From the NCBI RefSeq assembly GCF_021173675.1, contig NZ_JAIHON010000001.1, positions 124,001-188,000 on the forward strand: a DNA stretch of 64,000 bases, given 5' to 3'. This stretch comes from Streptomyces lincolnensis. Lineage in GTDB: Bacteria > Actinomycetota > Actinomycetes > Streptomycetales > Streptomycetaceae. Within the stretch, counting starts at the first letter, position 1, and each line of letters opens with the position of its first letter. The position numbers were made by a program, and so were the translations under genes. Under the pieces are notes generated by a model. It saw nothing but the letters and a program-made list of their open reading frames with translations, did not search any database and had not been told where the DNA came from. Of this stretch, positions 1 through 10,544 are shown in pieces.

Positions 1-1475
1 CGGGCGCGTTCCTGGCGCTGTTCGCCTTCAGCCAGGTCACCGACATCTCGGTGTACGCGATCCAGGTCACCACCATGCTCGGCCTCGGACTCGCCGTGGA
101 CTACGCCCTGTTGATGCTGGTCCGCTTCCGCGAGGAACGCCGGCACACCGAGGACGTCGTCGAGGCCGTGCACCGTACGGTGGCGGCGGCCGGGCGGACC
201 GTGCTGTTCTCCGGGCTCACGGTCGCCGTCAGCCTGACCGGTCTGCTGGTCTTCCCGAGCGTGTTCCTGCGCAGCATGGGCCTGGCGGTGGCCGCGGTCG
301 TCGTCATCGACATGCTGGCCGCGGTGACGCTGCTGCCCGCCCTGCTCGCGAAGTTCGGCGGGAAGATCGCCCCCTCCCGCGCGAAGGCACAGGGCGAGGA
401 GGGCCGCCTCTTCGCCCGCCTCGCCCGCTTCGCCGCCCGCCGCCGGATCGCCGTCCTGGTCACCGTCGTCCCGGCCCTGCTGGTGCTGGCCCTGCCGGTC
501 ACCGGGATGCGGATCGCCATCGGCGACGCCCGGCAGCTGCCGTCCTCCACCGAGGCGCGGCAGTTGTACGACACCGTGGGCGCCCACTTCCCGCCGGGCA
601 CCGGGGTGTCTCCGGTGACCGTCCTCGACCCCGGTACCGACCCGGCCACGGCCGACCGGATCCGCGCCCTGTCCCCGACCGCCGAGTCCCGCGAACTACC
701 GGGCGGCCACACCGTCGTGGAGCTCCAGCCGCCCGGGAGCGTGGACGGAAAGGCGGCGACCGACCTGGTCGAGCGCGTCCGGGACGTCCGCGGCGACGAA
801 CCGGTCGAGGTGACCGGCGTCGCGGCCCGGCTGGTCGACTTCCGCGCGATGCTGGGCGAGCGGGCGCCCTGGGCGGCGCTGACCGTCCTGGCCGGGATCT
901 TCGTCCTGCTGTTCGCGTTCACCGGCTCGGTGCTGATCCCGCTGCGCACGATCGCGACCACGCTGCTCAGCCTGGGCGCCGCGCTCGGGGTCGTGGTCTG
1001 GGTCTTCCAGGACGGCCACCTGGCCGGACTGCTCGGCGCCGAGGGCCTGGGCGCGCTGAGCCTGACCGCCCCACCGCTGATCATCGCGATCGCCTTCGGT
1101 CTGGCCATGGACTACGAGCTGTTCATCCTGGCCCGGATGCGGGAGGCGCGGCAGCACGGCGGCGACGACCGGGAAGCCGTGGTGACCGGGCTGCGCCGCT
1201 CCGGCCGGGTCGTCACCTGCGCCGCCCTGCTCCTCGCCGTCGTCTTCGGCGCCTTCATGACCGGCGGCTTCTCCCCCATCCTCCAGATCGGCCTCGGCCT
1301 CACCCTGGCCGTGCTGATCGACGCGACCGTCGTACGGATGCTGCTCGTCCCCGCGACGATGGCGCTGCTCGGCCGACGGGCCTGGTGGGCGCCGAAGCCG
1401 CTGCGGCGGGCGCACGAGCGGTTCGGGCTGCGGGAGGAGGAGGCGACCCGGGAGTCGGTGACGACGAGCGCCTGA
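1..1475 (+). CDS. MMPL/RND-family transporter, C-terminal part (cut by window start)
   Basis: The frame is open from base 3 and has no start inside the window, so the 5' end lies outside. The visible ~490 residues hold the end of a first multi-helix MMPL block (LGLAVDYALLMLVRFREE near the start), a periplasmic loop at about residues 150-275, and a second membrane block with the matching motif AFGLAMDYELFILARMRE. This duplicated layout is typical of actinobacterial MMPL exporters of lipids or drugs, driven by proton-motive force in the plasma membrane. Substrate cannot be told. It ends 8 nt before a strong hairpin, so it is the last gene of its transcript. Confidence 0.9.
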   Translation, partial: GAFLALFAFSQVTDISVYAIQVTTMLGLGLAVDYALLMLVRFREERRHTEDVVEAVHRTVAAAGRTVLFSGLTVAVSLTGLLVFPSVFLRSMGLAVAAVVVIDMLAAVTLLPALLAKFGGKIAPSRAKAQGEEGRLFARLARFAARRRIAVLVTVVPALLVLALPVTGMRIAIGDARQLPSSTEARQLYDTVGAHFPPGTGVSPVTVLDPGTDPATADRIRALSPTAESRELPGGHTVVELQPPGSVDGKAATDLVERVRDVRGDEPVEVTGVAARLVDFRAMLGERAPWAALTVLAGIFVLLFAFTGSVLIPLRTIATTLLSLGAALGVVVWVFQDGHLAGLLGAEGLGALSLTAPPLIIAIAFGLAMDYELFILARMREARQHGGDDREAVVTGLRRSGRVVTCAALLLAVVFGAFMTGGFSPILQIGLGLTLAVLIDATVVRMLLVPATMALLGRRAWWAPKPLRRAHERFGLREEEATRESVTTSA

Positions 1476-1482
1476 CGCGGAC

Positions 1483-1530
1483 CGGAAGGACAGCACCACG
1501 GCGGGTCATCGCCGTGGTGCTGTCCTTCCG
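1483..1530 (+). terminator. Perfect 21-bp hairpin terminator
   Basis: Two perfectly complementary 21-nt arms (1483-1503 and 1510-1530) enclose the loop GGTCAT, starting 8 nt after the MMPL stop codon. There is no U-tract, which is usual for Streptomyces terminators. Confidence 0.85.
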
Positions 1531-1607
1531 TCCGTCCGGTTGAGCCGATTCGCACTGTTCATGGAGTGAACTCACCTGCGGCGGACCGACTTTCACTGTT
1601 TCACCTC

Positions 1608-1660
1608 TTGACGACCGGAGGTGCCGAGAGCACATTGGGCCCACTTTGAGAGCGCTCTCA
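1608..1660 (+). promoter_or_regulatory. Promoter-like sequence and LacI-family operator upstream of the GH16 gene
   Basis: A perfect 14-bp palindrome TGAGAGCGCTCTCA lies at 1647-1660, about 40 nt upstream of the GH16 start. It closely resembles the CebR/LacI-family operators (TGGGAGCGCTCCCA) that control cellulose and glucan utilisation in Streptomyces. A weak promoter, TTGACG (1608-1613) with 17-nt spacing to CACATT (1631-1636), would place the start site just before the palindrome, so a bound repressor would block it. The operator is seen; the identity of the regulator is inferred. Confidence 0.7.
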
Positions 1661-1702
1661 GAGGCACCCGCGCACCCTTTCCCATACCCGAGAGGCACCC
1701 CC

Positions 1703-3088
1703 ATGCGTGAAACCTCCGGAAAGCCCAGACGCCGGCGCGGCCTCGCCGCGGTCCTCGCCACGTTCGGCCTCGCCGCCGCGGTGGCCGGTGCCGCCACCCT
1801 CCCCGCGAACGCGACCGCGCCCCCACCCCCCTCCGGCTGGACCCAGATCTTCGTCGACGACTTCAACGGCTCCGCGGGCACCGGCGTGAACACCTCCAAC
1901 TGGCAGTACGCCACCGGGACTTCGTATCCGGGCGGGCCCGCCAACTGGGGCACCGGCGAGGTCGAGACGATGACCAACAGCACGAGCAACGTCTCGCTCG
2001 ACGGCAACGGCAACCTGCGCATCACCCCGCTGCGCGACTCCGCCGGCCGCTGGACCTCCGGCCGCATCGAGACCAACCGCACCGACTTCCAGCCCCCGGC
2101 CGGCGGCAAGCTCCGGGTGGAGGCCCGGCTCCAGATGCCGAACGTCACCGGCGTGCCCGCCGAGGGCTACTGGCCCGCGTTCTGGATGCTGGGCGCGCCC
2201 TACCGGGGCAACTACCAGAACTGGCCGAGCGTCGGCGAGCTGGACATCATGGAGAACGTCCACGGCCGCAACCAGGTGTGGGCCACCATGCACTGCGGCG
2301 TCAACCCGGGCGGCCCGTGCAACGAGACGACGGGCCTCGGCAACTCCACCACCTGCCCGGGCAGCACCTGCCAGTCCGCCTTCCACACCTACACGATGGA
2401 GTGGGACCGCTCGGTGTCCCCGGAGACGATCCGCTTCCTCGTCGACGGCACCCAGTTCCACTCGGTCAACGCGAGCCAGGTGGACGCGACCACCTGGTCC
2501 AACGCCACCAACCACGGCTTCTTCATCATCCTGAACGTGGCGATGGGCGGCGCCTTCCCCGACGCCTTCGGCGGCGGCCTGGACGCGGACACCCGCTCCG
2601 GCGTCCCCATGGTCGTCGACTACGTCCAGGTGCTCTCGGCCGGGGGCGGCGGCACCACACCTCCGCCGTCGGGCACCCGGGACGCCTACGGCACCATCCA
2701 GGCCGAGTCCTACGACAGCCAGTCCGGCACCAGCACCGAGACCACCTCCGACACCGGCGGCGGCCAGAACATCGGCTCCCTCGCGAACGGTGACTGGGCG
2801 CTCTTCCGGGGCGTGAACTTCGGCTCCACCGGGGCCACCCAGTTCGTCGCCCGCGTGGCCGGCGGCGCGCCGGCCGGCGTCAGCGGCCTGGTCGAGGTCC
2901 GCCTCGACAGCCGTACCGCCACCCCCGTCGGCAGCTTCTCCCTCGCCAACACCGGCGGCTGGCAGTCCTGGAGAACGGTCCCGGCCAACATCAGCCGCAT
3001 CACCGGCACCCACGACGTCTACCTCACCTTCACGAGCGGCCAGCCGGCGGACTTCGTGAACGTCAACTGGTTCACCTTCGGTCGCTGA
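1703..3088 (+). CDS. Secreted GH16 endo-beta-glucanase with C-terminal CBM6
   Basis: 461 residues. The start at 1703 gives a signal peptide (RRRR then a hydrophobic stretch ending near ANA at about residue 37); a more upstream in-frame ATG would run through the operator. The GH16 domain spans about residues 45-310 and carries the family signature ELDIMEN, with Glu179 as nucleophile and Glu184 as acid/base. A proline-glycine linker leads to a CBM6-type carbohydrate-binding module at about 330-461 (AESYDSQSG start, ANGDWALF). It probably cleaves beta-1,3- or mixed-linked glucan outside the cell. Regulation by a LacI-type repressor is suggested by the palindrome at 1647-1660. Confidence 0.92.
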   Translation: MRETSGKPRRRRGLAAVLATFGLAAAVAGAATLPANATAPPPPSGWTQIFVDDFNGSAGTGVNTSNWQYATGTSYPGGPANWGTGEVETMTNSTSNVSLDGNGNLRITPLRDSAGRWTSGRIETNRTDFQPPAGGKLRVEARLQMPNVTGVPAEGYWPAFWMLGAPYRGNYQNWPSVGELDIMENVHGRNQVWATMHCGVNPGGPCNETTGLGNSTTCPGSTCQSAFHTYTMEWDRSVSPETIRFLVDGTQFHSVNASQVDATTWSNATNHGFFIILNVAMGGAFPDAFGGGLDADTRSGVPMVVDYVQVLSAGGGGTTPPPSGTRDAYGTIQAESYDSQSGTSTETTSDTGGGQNIGSLANGDWALFRGVNFGSTGATQFVARVAGGAPAGVSGLVEVRLDSRTATPVGSFSLANTGGWQSWRTVPANISRITGTHDVYLTFTSGQPADFVNVNWFTFGR

Positions 3089-3103
3089 CACGGCGGTCGG
3101 CCC

Positions 3104-3129
3104 GGCGCCCCGCGAACTCGCGGGGCGCC
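3104..3129. terminator. Bidirectional hairpin between convergent genes
   Basis: Perfect 11-bp arms (3104-3114 and 3119-3129) around the tetraloop AACT lie between the convergent GH16 stop (3088) and the GerW-like stop (3134), so the hairpin can serve both transcripts. Confidence 0.75.
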
Positions 3130-3133
3130 TTCG

Positions 3134-3571
3134 TCACGTGCGTCGGCGGAGCACCCGGGCGGCTCTCGGGAGCAGGGTGCCGACGGCCTTCGGGAGCAGG
3201 GCGCCGACGGCGAGGGCCGCGAGCGGGACCATCACGTCCGCCCACGGGTCGCGGATCGGTCGGTACGTGGTGAAGCCGTCCCGGATCTCGATGTAGCCGA
3301 CGGGCCGGGACTCGGCCCCTCCGCCACCGGTGCCGGTGGCCCCGTCCCCGTCCGGGTGTCCGACCCCGCCGCCGAACCCGACGGAGACCCTGGCGACCGG
3401 AATGACCGTGGCGCCGTGGGCGGTGACGGGCTCGCCGTAGACGACGGCCGCCGATGCCTGGCCGCCGAGCTTCTCGGCGAGGCGTTCCAGCAGGGTGGCG
3501 GAGGTCGGGGCCGCCGTCGCGTCCGCGGCGGCCCGGCGTTCGGGCGCGGTGTCGTGCTCGGGGTCGCTCAT
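3134..3571 (-). CDS. GerW/YtfJ-family sporulation-associated protein
   Basis: 145 residues. The pattern of an acidic Ala-rich N-terminus, then LLERLAEKLGGQASAAVVYG and IPVARVSVGFGGG, then a Gly-rich loop and GYIEIRDG is that of the YtfJ/GerW family found in endospore formers and actinomycetes. In Bacillus the family is linked to spore germination; its biochemical role is not known. The C-terminus here has a hydrophobic stretch (VMVPLAALAVGALL) followed by many arginines, which suggests membrane association. The start at 3571 begins at the family-like MSDPEHD; an upstream in-frame start would add 21 unconserved residues. Confidence 0.75.
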   Translation of the reverse strand: MSDPEHDTAPERRAAADATAAPTSATLLERLAEKLGGQASAAVVYGEPVTAHGATVIPVARVSVGFGGGVGHPDGDGATGTGGGGAESRPVGYIEIRDGFTTYRPIRDPWADVMVPLAALAVGALLPKAVGTLLPRAARVLRRRT

Positions 3572-3679
3572 GGCGGGTGGCTGTCCTTCGTGGGAGCGGT
3601 GCGTGGAGGTACGGCCTTGCGCGAGCCGCTTCACGATAGGCGGGAGGCCGTCCCGCCACCAGGGTCGTCGAGGTGCCCG

Positions 3680-4597
3680 CTACCGCAGCTCCGCCCGGAA
3701 GGCCGCCGGCGTCATCTCCGTGTGCTGCTGGAAGAACTTGGAGAAGTTGGCCGCGTCGGGGAAGCCGACGGCCGCGCCCACCCGTCCGATCGGCATGTCC
3801 GTGTGGGCCAGGAGCCGTTTCGCCTCCAGGATCACGCGCTTGTCGATGAAGCCCTTGGGGGTCTGACCGGTCGCGGCGCGGACCGCGCGGACGAGGGTGC
3901 GGCGGGAGTAACCGAGGGCGTCGGCGTAGGCGCTGACGCTGTGGTTGGTGGCGAAGCCCTTCTCCACGGCGTCGCGGAAGAGGGTGAAGGTGGTGTCGGA
4001 CTGCCGGCGGACCGCCTCCGCGGAACTGGTCGCCAGATGGGCCAGGCGCAGCAGGAACGCGGTGAGGGAGTGGCGCAGGACCGCGGTGTGCAGGCTGAGC
4101 GGGAGGGTCGTGGTGTCCTCGTACTCCCTGCGCAGTTGGGCCAGGGACGACGTGAGCCCCTCCAACTGGGGCCCGGACGGGCGCAACAGCGGCGGCAGGT
4201 CGTAGCGGTACAGGCCCGTGGCCTCCACCGTGGCGCGGGGCAGGAAGCCGGGCTGCATGGTCAGGACGGTTCCGCGGTACCCGCTCGTGGGCGCGAAGCG
4301 GTGCACCTGGCCCGGCCGGATCCACAGCAGGTCGCCGGCCGTCGCCTCGTACTCGGCGAAGTCGACCATGTGGCGTACCGGCCCGCCGCTGAACAGCATC
4401 ACGATGTGGAAGTCGATGCGGTGCACGCGATGCAGGGGCACGTCGGCCGGCCAGGCGGTCTCGCCTCCCATCGGGCCGACCTGCATGCCCACCCCCCACA
4501 CGCTCCGCTCGACCGGAAAGGGGAACGTTCTGATCCCGTCCACCCCGCCGTCACCGTCTCCGCCTTGGATGGAGTCTTGGATGGTTCTGTCCGCCAT
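3680..4597 (-). CDS. AraC-family transcriptional regulator
   Basis: 305 residues from the ATG at 4597, preceded by AGAAGGAC as ribosome site. The N-terminal half is a cupin-type sensing domain (HRVHRIDFHIVMLFSGG, DLLWIRPGQVHRF), and the C-terminal ~100 residues contain two helix-turn-helix motifs of the AraC/XylS class (SVSAYADALGYSRRTLVRAVRAATG and IGRVGAAVGFPDAANFSKFFQQHTEMTP). It is transcribed divergently from the pentose-phosphate operon starting at 4744, so it may sense a sugar and control that operon; this is inferred from position only. Confidence 0.88.
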   Translation of the reverse strand: MADRTIQDSIQGGDGDGGVDGIRTFPFPVERSVWGVGMQVGPMGGETAWPADVPLHRVHRIDFHIVMLFSGGPVRHMVDFAEYEATAGDLLWIRPGQVHRFAPTSGYRGTVLTMQPGFLPRATVEATGLYRYDLPPLLRPSGPQLEGLTSSLAQLRREYEDTTTLPLSLHTAVLRHSLTAFLLRLAHLATSSAEAVRRQSDTTFTLFRDAVEKGFATNHSVSAYADALGYSRRTLVRAVRAATGQTPKGFIDKRVILEAKRLLAHTDMPIGRVGAAVGFPDAANFSKFFQQHTEMTPAAFRAELR

Positions 4598-4650
4598 GTC
4601 CTTCTCGTGCCGCCTAGCCGGAGCGTTCCGTGTCCCACTTTCACCACAGG

Positions 4651-4680
4651 CTGACACACGGCGACCTTCCCCCGTATAAG
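4651..4680 (+). promoter_or_regulatory. Candidate promoter of the pentose-phosphate operon
   Basis: CTGACA (4651-4656) and TATAAG (4675-4680) are 18 nt apart in the divergent spacer, about 65 nt before the tkt start. The match to a housekeeping (HrdB-type) promoter is good, but no start site is known. Confidence 0.5.
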
Positions 4681-4743
4681 TCAGACTTTTAGATTTGAAC
4701 GCGTCAGGCCAGCTACTTCGCTCCGATCGAGGACTTCTTGAAG

Positions 4744-6819
4744 ATGAGCACGCAGACCACGGACAGCTTCGAATGGACCGAACTCGACCGGCGTGCCGTC
4801 GACACCGCGCGCCTGCTCGCCGCCGACGCCGTGCAGAAGGTCGGTAACGGCCACCCCGGCACCGCGATGAGCCTCGCCCCGGCGGCGTACACGATCTTTC
4901 AGAAGGTGATGCGTCACGATCCGGCCGACCCCGAGTGGACGGGCCGCGACCGCTTCGTGCTCTCCCCCGGGCACACCTCGCTCACCCTCTACACCCAGCT
5001 CTTCCTCGCCGGGTACGAGCTGGAGCTCGACGACCTGAAGGCCTTCCGCACCCACGGGTCGAAGACCCCCGGCCATCCCGAGTACGGTCACACGGCCGGC
5101 GTGGAGACGACGACCGGCCCGCTCGGGCAGGGTGTCGCCAACGCCGTGGGCATGGCGATGGCCGCCCGCTACGAGCGCGGCCTGTTCGACCCGGAGGCCC
5201 CCGAGGGCGAGTCCCCCTTCGACCACACCATCTGGGGGATCGTCTCCGACGGCGACCTCGAGGAGGGCATCTCCGCCGAGGCCTCCTCCCTGGCCGGCCA
5301 CCAGAAGCTCGGCAACCTGGTCTTCCTCTACGACGACAACCACATCTCCATCGAGGGCGACACCGCGACCGCCTTCTCCGAGGACGTGCTGAAGCGGTAC
5401 GAGGCCTACGGCTGGCACGTCCAGCGGATCGAGCCCGGCGAGGACGGCGACATCGACGTCCACGCCCTGTACGCGGCCCTGAAGTCCGCGCAGGCCGAGA
5501 CCGAGCGGCCCTCGATCATCGCGATGCGCACGATCATCGCCTGGCCGGCCCCGAACGCCCGGAACACCGAGGCCTCGCACGGCTCCGCGCTCGGCGCGGA
5601 CGAGGTCGCCGCCACCAAGCGCCTCCTCGGCTTCGACCCCGAGCAGAGCTTCGAGGTCGCCGACGAGGTCCTCGCCCACACCCGCAGGGCCCTCGACCGG
5701 GGCGCCGAGGCGCACGCCGCCTGGGACAAGCGGATCGACAAGTGGCGCGGCGCGCAGCCCGAGCGGGCCCGGCTCTTCGACCGGATCGTGGCCGGTCAGC
5801 TGCCCGAGGGCTGGGAGTCGGCGATCCCGGTCTTCGAGGAGGGCAAGGCGGTCGCCACCCGCGCCGCCTCCGGCAAGGTGCTCCAGGCGCTCGGCGCGGT
5901 CGTCCCCGAGCTGTGGGGCGGCTCGGCCGACCTGGCCGGCTCCAACAACACCACCATCGACAAGACCAGCTCCTTCCTCCCCAAGGGCAACCCGCTGCCG
6001 GAGGCCGACCCGTACGGCCGCACCATCCACTTCGGCATCCGCGAGCACTCCATGGCCGCGGAGATGAACGGCATCGCCCTGCACGGCAACACCCGCATCT
6101 ACGGCGGCACCTTCCTGGTGTTCTCCGACTACATGCGCAACGCCGTCCGCCTGTCCGCGCTGATGCAGCTGCCCGTGACCTACGTCTGGACGCACGACTC
6201 CATCGGCCTCGGCGAGGACGGCCCCACCCACCAGCCCGTCGAGCACCTCGCCTCGCTGCGCGCCATCCCGGGCCTGAACATCGTCCGCCCGGCCGACGCC
6301 AACGAGACCGCGATCGCCTGGGCCGAGATCCTGAAGCGGCACGCCACCGACCCGGCCCCGCACGGCCTCGCGCTGACCCGCCAGGGCGTGCCGACGTACG
6401 CGCCCAACCCCGATGCGGCGAAGGGCGGTTACGTCCTTCAGGAGGCGTCGCAGCAGACCCCGGACGTCGTCCTGATCGCCACCGGCTCCGAGGTCCAGCT
6501 CGCCGTCGCCGCGCGCGAGCGGCTGGAGGCCGAGGGGGTCGCCACCCGGGTGGTGTCGATGCCGTCCGTGGAGTGGTTCGAGCAGCAGCCGCGCGAGTAC
6601 CGCGACAGCGTCCTTCCGCCGTCCGTGCGAGCCCGTGTCGCGATCGAGGCCGGGATCGGTCTGACGTGGTACCGCTTCGTAGGTGACGCAGGACGCATCG
6701 TCTCCCTCGAACACTTCGGCGCCTCCGCCGACGCCAAGACCCTCTTCGCCGAGTACGGCTTCACCCCCGAGAACGTCGTCGCCGCGGCCCGGGAATCGCT
6801 GGCCGCCGCGCGTGGTTGA
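4744..6819 (+). CDS. tkt: Transketolase
   Basis: 691 residues, the normal family length. It is a thiamine-diphosphate enzyme that moves two-carbon units between pentose phosphates in the non-oxidative pentose-phosphate pathway. Visible marks are the N-terminal [13 protein letters not shown], the thiamine/Mg site SDGDLEEG near residue 168, and [19 protein letters not shown] in the pyrimidine-binding domain. The ATG at 4744 is chosen because GAGGA (4729-4733) lies 10 nt upstream; the TTG at 4738 is too close. It is the first gene of a seven-gene operon; other Streptomyces usually carry a second transketolase elsewhere. Confidence 0.95.
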   Translation: MSTQTTDSFEWTELDRRAVDTARLLAADAVQKVGNGHPGTAMSLAPAAYTIFQKVMRHDPADPEWTGRDRFVLSPGHTSLTLYTQLFLAGYELELDDLKAFRTHGSKTPGHPEYGHTAGVETTTGPLGQGVANAVGMAMAARYERGLFDPEAPEGESPFDHTIWGIVSDGDLEEGISAEASSLAGHQKLGNLVFLYDDNHISIEGDTATAFSEDVLKRYEAYGWHVQRIEPGEDGDIDVHALYAALKSAQAETERPSIIAMRTIIAWPAPNARNTEASHGSALGADEVAATKRLLGFDPEQSFEVADEVLAHTRRALDRGAEAHAAWDKRIDKWRGAQPERARLFDRIVAGQLPEGWESAIPVFEEGKAVATRAASGKVLQALGAVVPELWGGSADLAGSNNTTIDKTSSFLPKGNPLPEADPYGRTIHFGIREHSMAAEMNGIALHGNTRIYGGTFLVFSDYMRNAVRLSALMQLPVTYVWTHDSIGLGEDGPTHQPVEHLASLRAIPGLNIVRPADANETAIAWAEILKRHATDPAPHGLALTRQGVPTYAPNPDAAKGGYVLQEASQQTPDVVLIATGSEVQLAVAARERLEAEGVATRVVSMPSVEWFEQQPREYRDSVLPPSVRARVAIEAGIGLTWYRFVGDAGRIVSLEHFGASADAKTLFAEYGFTPENVVAAARESLAAARG

Positions 6820-6838
6820 TCCGACCGCCAGAAAGAAG

Positions 6839-7984
6839 ATGATCACTGTGACCGAAGCAACCGCGACCGCGGGAGCACTCAAGCGCCTGTCCGACGAGGG
6901 CGTCTCCATCTGGCTGGACGACCTCTCCCGCAAGCGGATCGAGTCCGGCAACCTCGCCGAACTCGTCGAGACGAAGCACGTGGTGGGTGTCACCACCAAC
7001 CCGTCCATCTTCCAGGCCGCCATCGGCTCCGGAGAGGGCTACGACGAGCAGCTGACCGACCTCGCCGTACGGGGTGTCACGGTCGACGAGGCCGTACGGA
7101 TGATGACGACCGCCGACGTGCGCGCCGCCGCCGACATCCTGCGCCCGGTGTACGACGCCACCCTCGGCCGGGACGGCCGGGTCTCCATCGAGGTCGACCC
7201 GCGCCTGGCGCACGACACGGCGGCCACGATCGCCGAGGCCAAGCAGCTCGCCTGGCTGGTCGACCGCCCCAACGTCATGATCAAGATCCCGGCGACGAAG
7301 GCCGGCCTCCCGGCGATCACCGAGGTCGTCGGCCTCGGCATCAGCGTCAACGTCACGCTGATCTTCTCCCTGGAGCGCTACCGCGAGGTCATGGACGCCT
7401 ACCTCGCCGGACTGGAGAAGGCGCAGAAGAAGGGCCTGGACCTCTCCTCGATCCACTCAGTGGCCTCCTTCTTCGTCTCCCGCGTCGACTCCGAGATCGA
7501 CAAGCGGCTGACGGTCCTCGGCACGGACCAGGCCCTGGCGTTGAAGGGTCGGGCGGCCCTCGCCAACGCGCGGCTGGCCTACGAGGCGTACGAGAGTGTC
7601 TTCGCCGGTGAGCGCTGGACCGCCCTCGGCGGTGCCCGCGCCAACAAGCAGCGCCCGCTGTGGGCCTCGACCGGCGTGAAGGACCCGGCGTACAAGGACA
7701 CCCTGTACGTCGACGAGCTGGTCGCGCCGGGCACCGTCAACACGATGCCCGAGGCCACGCTGAACGCCACCGCCGACCACGGCCGGATCACCGGCGACAC
7801 GGTGAGCGGCGGCTACGCGCAGGCCCGCGCGGACCTGGCCGCCGTAGAGGCGCTCGGGATCTCGTACGACGAGGTCGTGCGGCAGCTGGAGGAGGAGGGT
7901 GTCGCGAAGTTCGCGGTGGCCTGGCAGGACCTGCTGGACGCCGTGACGAAGTCGCTGAACGGCAAGGGGGTGGACGGGGAATGA
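6839..7984 (+). CDS. tal: Transaldolase
   Basis: 381 residues. It transfers dihydroxyacetone units between sugar phosphates through a Schiff-base lysine, here Lys149 in [19 protein letters not shown] and [11 protein letters not shown] are further family marks. The length and sequence fit the long actinobacterial/cyanobacterial transaldolase class. The ATG at 6839 has a poorly spaced ribosome site, whereas the in-frame GTG at 6848 is 9 nt from GAAG, so the protein may begin three residues later. The stop overlaps the zwf start as ATGA. Confidence 0.95.
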   Translation: MITVTEATATAGALKRLSDEGVSIWLDDLSRKRIESGNLAELVETKHVVGVTTNPSIFQAAIGSGEGYDEQLTDLAVRGVTVDEAVRMMTTADVRAAADILRPVYDATLGRDGRVSIEVDPRLAHDTAATIAEAKQLAWLVDRPNVMIKIPATKAGLPAITEVVGLGISVNVTLIFSLERYREVMDAYLAGLEKAQKKGLDLSSIHSVASFFVSRVDSEIDKRLTVLGTDQALALKGRAALANARLAYEAYESVFAGERWTALGGARANKQRPLWASTGVKDPAYKDTLYVDELVAPGTVNTMPEATLNATADHGRITGDTVSGGYAQARADLAAVEALGISYDEVVRQLEEEGVAKFAVAWQDLLDAVTKSLNGKGVDGE

Positions 7985-9612
7985 GCAAGAAGGCTTCCGA
8001 GAAGGCGGCGACCGCGCCCGAGGAGGCGGCCGCTTCCGAGCAGACCGCGTCGGAGGGTGCGGAGGTGACCGTCCCGGTGCTCCCCGCGGCCGAGTGGTCC
8101 AACCCGCTGCGGCACCCGCAGGACCGCCGGCTCCCCCGGATCGCCGGACCGTCCGGACTCGTCATCTTCGGCGTCACCGGCGACCTGTCCCGCAAGAAGC
8201 TGATGCCGGCCGTGTACGACCTGGCCAACCGCGGCATGCTGCCGCCGGGCTTCTCGCTGGTCGGCTTCGCCCGCCGGGACTGGGAGGACGAGGACTTCGC
8301 ACAGATCGTCCACGACTCCGTCCGCGAGCACGCCCGCACCGAGTTCCGCGAGGAGGTCTGGCAGCAGCTCGCCGAGGGCATGCGGTTCATCCCGGGCGAC
8401 TTCGACGACGACACGGCGTTCAAGCAGCTGCGCCAGACCGTCGACGACCTCGACAAGGCGCGCGGCACCAGCGGCAACTACGCCTTCTACCTCTCCGTAC
8501 CGCCGAAGTTCTTCCCCAAGGTCGTCCAGCAGCTGAAGAAGCACGGCCTCGCCCAGGCACCCGAGGGTTCCTGGCGGCGCGCGGTGATCGAGAAGCCGTT
8601 CGGGCGGGATCTGGTGAGCGCCCGTGAGCTGAACACGATCGTGCACGACGTGTTCGAGCCGGACCAGGTCTTCCGGATCGACCACTACCTCGGTAAGGAG
8701 ACCGTCCAGAACATCCTGGCGCTCCGCTTCGCCAACCAGATGTACGAGCCCATCTGGAACCGGTCGTACGTCGACCACGTACAGATCACGATGGCCGAGG
8801 ACATCGGCATCGGCGGCCGGGCCGGCTACTACGACGGCATCGGCGCCGCCCGTGACGTCATCCAGAACCACCTGCTCCAGCTGATGGCGCTCACCGCGAT
8901 GGAGGAGCCGATCGCCTTCGACGCCGAGTCGCTGCTCACCGAGAAGCTCAAGGTGCTGAAGTCGGTGCGGCTGCCGGAGAACATCGGCGAGCACACGGTG
9001 CTGGCGCAGTACGCGGAGGGCTGGCAGGGCGGCGCGAAGGTGGCCGGGTACCTCCAGGAGGAGGGCATCGACCCGCAGTCGAGGACCGACACCTACGCGG
9101 CCATCAAGCTGGAGATCGACAACCGCCGCTGGGCGGGCATCCCCTTCTACCTGCGCACCGGCAAGCGGCTCGGCCGCCGGGTCACCGAGATCGCGGTGGT
9201 CTTCAAGCGGGCGCCGCACTCCCCCTTCGACTCCACCGCCACCGAGGAGCTCGGCCAGAACGCGATCGTCATCCGGGTCCAGCCGGACGAGGGCATGACG
9301 GTCCGTTTCGGCTCGAAGGTGCCGGGCACCTCGATGGAGATCCGGGACGTGTCGATGGACTTCGCCTACGGCGAGTCGTTCACCGAGTCCAGCCCGGAGG
9401 CGTACGAACGCCTCATCCTGGACGTCCTCCTCGGGGACGCCAACCTGTTCCCCCGCCACCAGGAAGTGGAAGAGTCCTGGAAGATCCTCGACCCGATCGA
9501 GGAGTACTGGGCGAACCACGGCAAGCCCGCACAGTATGCCTCCGGCAGCTGGGGACCCGAGGAAGCCGACGAGATGCTCGCACGAGACGGACGGAGCTGG
9601 CGCAGGCCATGA
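7981..9612 (+). CDS. zwf: Glucose-6-phosphate dehydrogenase
   Basis: 543 residues. It oxidises glucose 6-phosphate to 6-phosphogluconolactone with NADP+. The Rossmann motif [21 protein letters not shown] sits near residue 60 and the active-site motif RIDHYLGKE near 231-239. The N-terminal ~45 residues are an Ala/Glu/Thr-rich tail beyond the usual start, as in other actinobacterial paralogues. It overlaps tal upstream and opcA downstream (both ATGA), so translation is likely coupled. Confidence 0.96.
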   Translation: MSKKASEKAATAPEEAAASEQTASEGAEVTVPVLPAAEWSNPLRHPQDRRLPRIAGPSGLVIFGVTGDLSRKKLMPAVYDLANRGMLPPGFSLVGFARRDWEDEDFAQIVHDSVREHARTEFREEVWQQLAEGMRFIPGDFDDDTAFKQLRQTVDDLDKARGTSGNYAFYLSVPPKFFPKVVQQLKKHGLAQAPEGSWRRAVIEKPFGRDLVSARELNTIVHDVFEPDQVFRIDHYLGKETVQNILALRFANQMYEPIWNRSYVDHVQITMAEDIGIGGRAGYYDGIGAARDVIQNHLLQLMALTAMEEPIAFDAESLLTEKLKVLKSVRLPENIGEHTVLAQYAEGWQGGAKVAGYLQEEGIDPQSRTDTYAAIKLEIDNRRWAGIPFYLRTGKRLGRRVTEIAVVFKRAPHSPFDSTATEELGQNAIVIRVQPDEGMTVRFGSKVPGTSMEIRDVSMDFAYGESFTESSPEAYERLILDVLLGDANLFPRHQEVEESWKILDPIEEYWANHGKPAQYASGSWGPEEADEMLARDGRSWRRP

Positions 9613-10544
9613 AGATCGACCTGACCGACACCACGGCAAGCAAGATCAACAAGGCGCTGGTGCAGGGTCGCCGCGCCATCGGCACCCCCGCGGTGGGCAT
9701 GGTCCTGACGATGGTGATCGTCACGGACGAGGAGAACGCCTACGACGCGATCAAGGCCGCCGAGGAGGCCTCGCACGAGCACCCCTCGCGCACCCTGGTC
9801 GTCATCAAGCGGCACGCCCGCACCCCGCGCGACCGCCAGTCCTCGCGCCTGGACGCCGAGGTACGGGTGGGCGCCGACGCGGGCACCGGCGAGACGGTGA
9901 TCCTGAGGACCTACGGCGAGGTGTCCGACCACGCCGACTCCGTCGTGCTGCCGCTGCTGCTGCCGGACGCCCCGGTGGTCGTGTGGTGGCCGGTGGACGC
10001 GCCGGAGAACCCGGCGAAGGACCCGCTGGGCGCGCTGGCCCAGCGCCGGATCACCGACCTGTACGCGGTGGACGACCCGCTGAAGGTCCTCCAGACCCGG
10101 GTGCGCTCCTACGCACCGGGCGACACCGACCTCGCCTGGACCCGGCTGACCCCGTGGCGCTCGATGCTCGCCGCCGCCCTGGACCAGGCCCGCGTGCAGG
10201 TGATCTCGGCCGCGGTCGAGGCCGAGGAGGAGAACCCGGCCGCCGAACTGCTGGCCCGCTGGCTGGAGGCCCGGCTCGGCGTCACCGTCGACCGGGTCGT
10301 CACCGCCGGGCCGGTCGTCACGGCCGTCCGCCTGGGCACCGCCAACGGCGAGATCGTCATCGACCGCCCCGAGGGCCCGCTGGCCACGCTGTCCCTGCCG
10401 GGCCAGCCCTCGCGCACCCTCGCGCTGAAGGTCCGCTCCACCTCCGAACTCATCGCCGAGGAGCTCAGGCGCCTCGACGCGGACGAGATGTACGCCATCG
10501 CCCTGCGCGGCGAGGCACCCAAGGAGATCTCCGCACATGTCTGA
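9609..10544 (+). CDS. opcA: Glucose-6-phosphate dehydrogenase assembly/activator protein OpcA
   Basis: 311 residues. OpcA binds Zwf and is needed for its oligomerisation and redox-dependent activation in cyanobacteria and actinobacteria. The family pattern is plain: [11 protein letters not shown] at the start, [20 protein letters not shown], then [28 protein letters not shown]. Its place directly after zwf, with a 4-nt overlap, is the standard arrangement. Its last codons overlap the pgi start by 8 nt. Confidence 0.95.
   Translation: MKIDLTDTTASKINKALVQGRRAIGTPAVGMVLTMVIVTDEENAYDAIKAAEEASHEHPSRTLVVIKRHARTPRDRQSSRLDAEVRVGADAGTGETVILRTYGEVSDHADSVVLPLLLPDAPVVVWWPVDAPENPAKDPLGALAQRRITDLYAVDDPLKVLQTRVRSYAPGDTDLAWTRLTPWRSMLAAALDQARVQVISAAVEAEEENPAAELLARWLEARLGVTVDRVVTAGPVVTAVRLGTANGEIVIDRPEGPLATLSLPGQPSRTLALKVRSTSELIAEELRRLDADEMYAIALRGEAPKEISAHV

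Noticed and set aside
4681..7023. 780-codon open frame antisense to tkt
   Set aside because: Such long antisense frames are expected opposite high-GC3 genes; its composition (Gly/Val/Asp/Arg-rich, no motif) is that of a shadow and tkt is certain.
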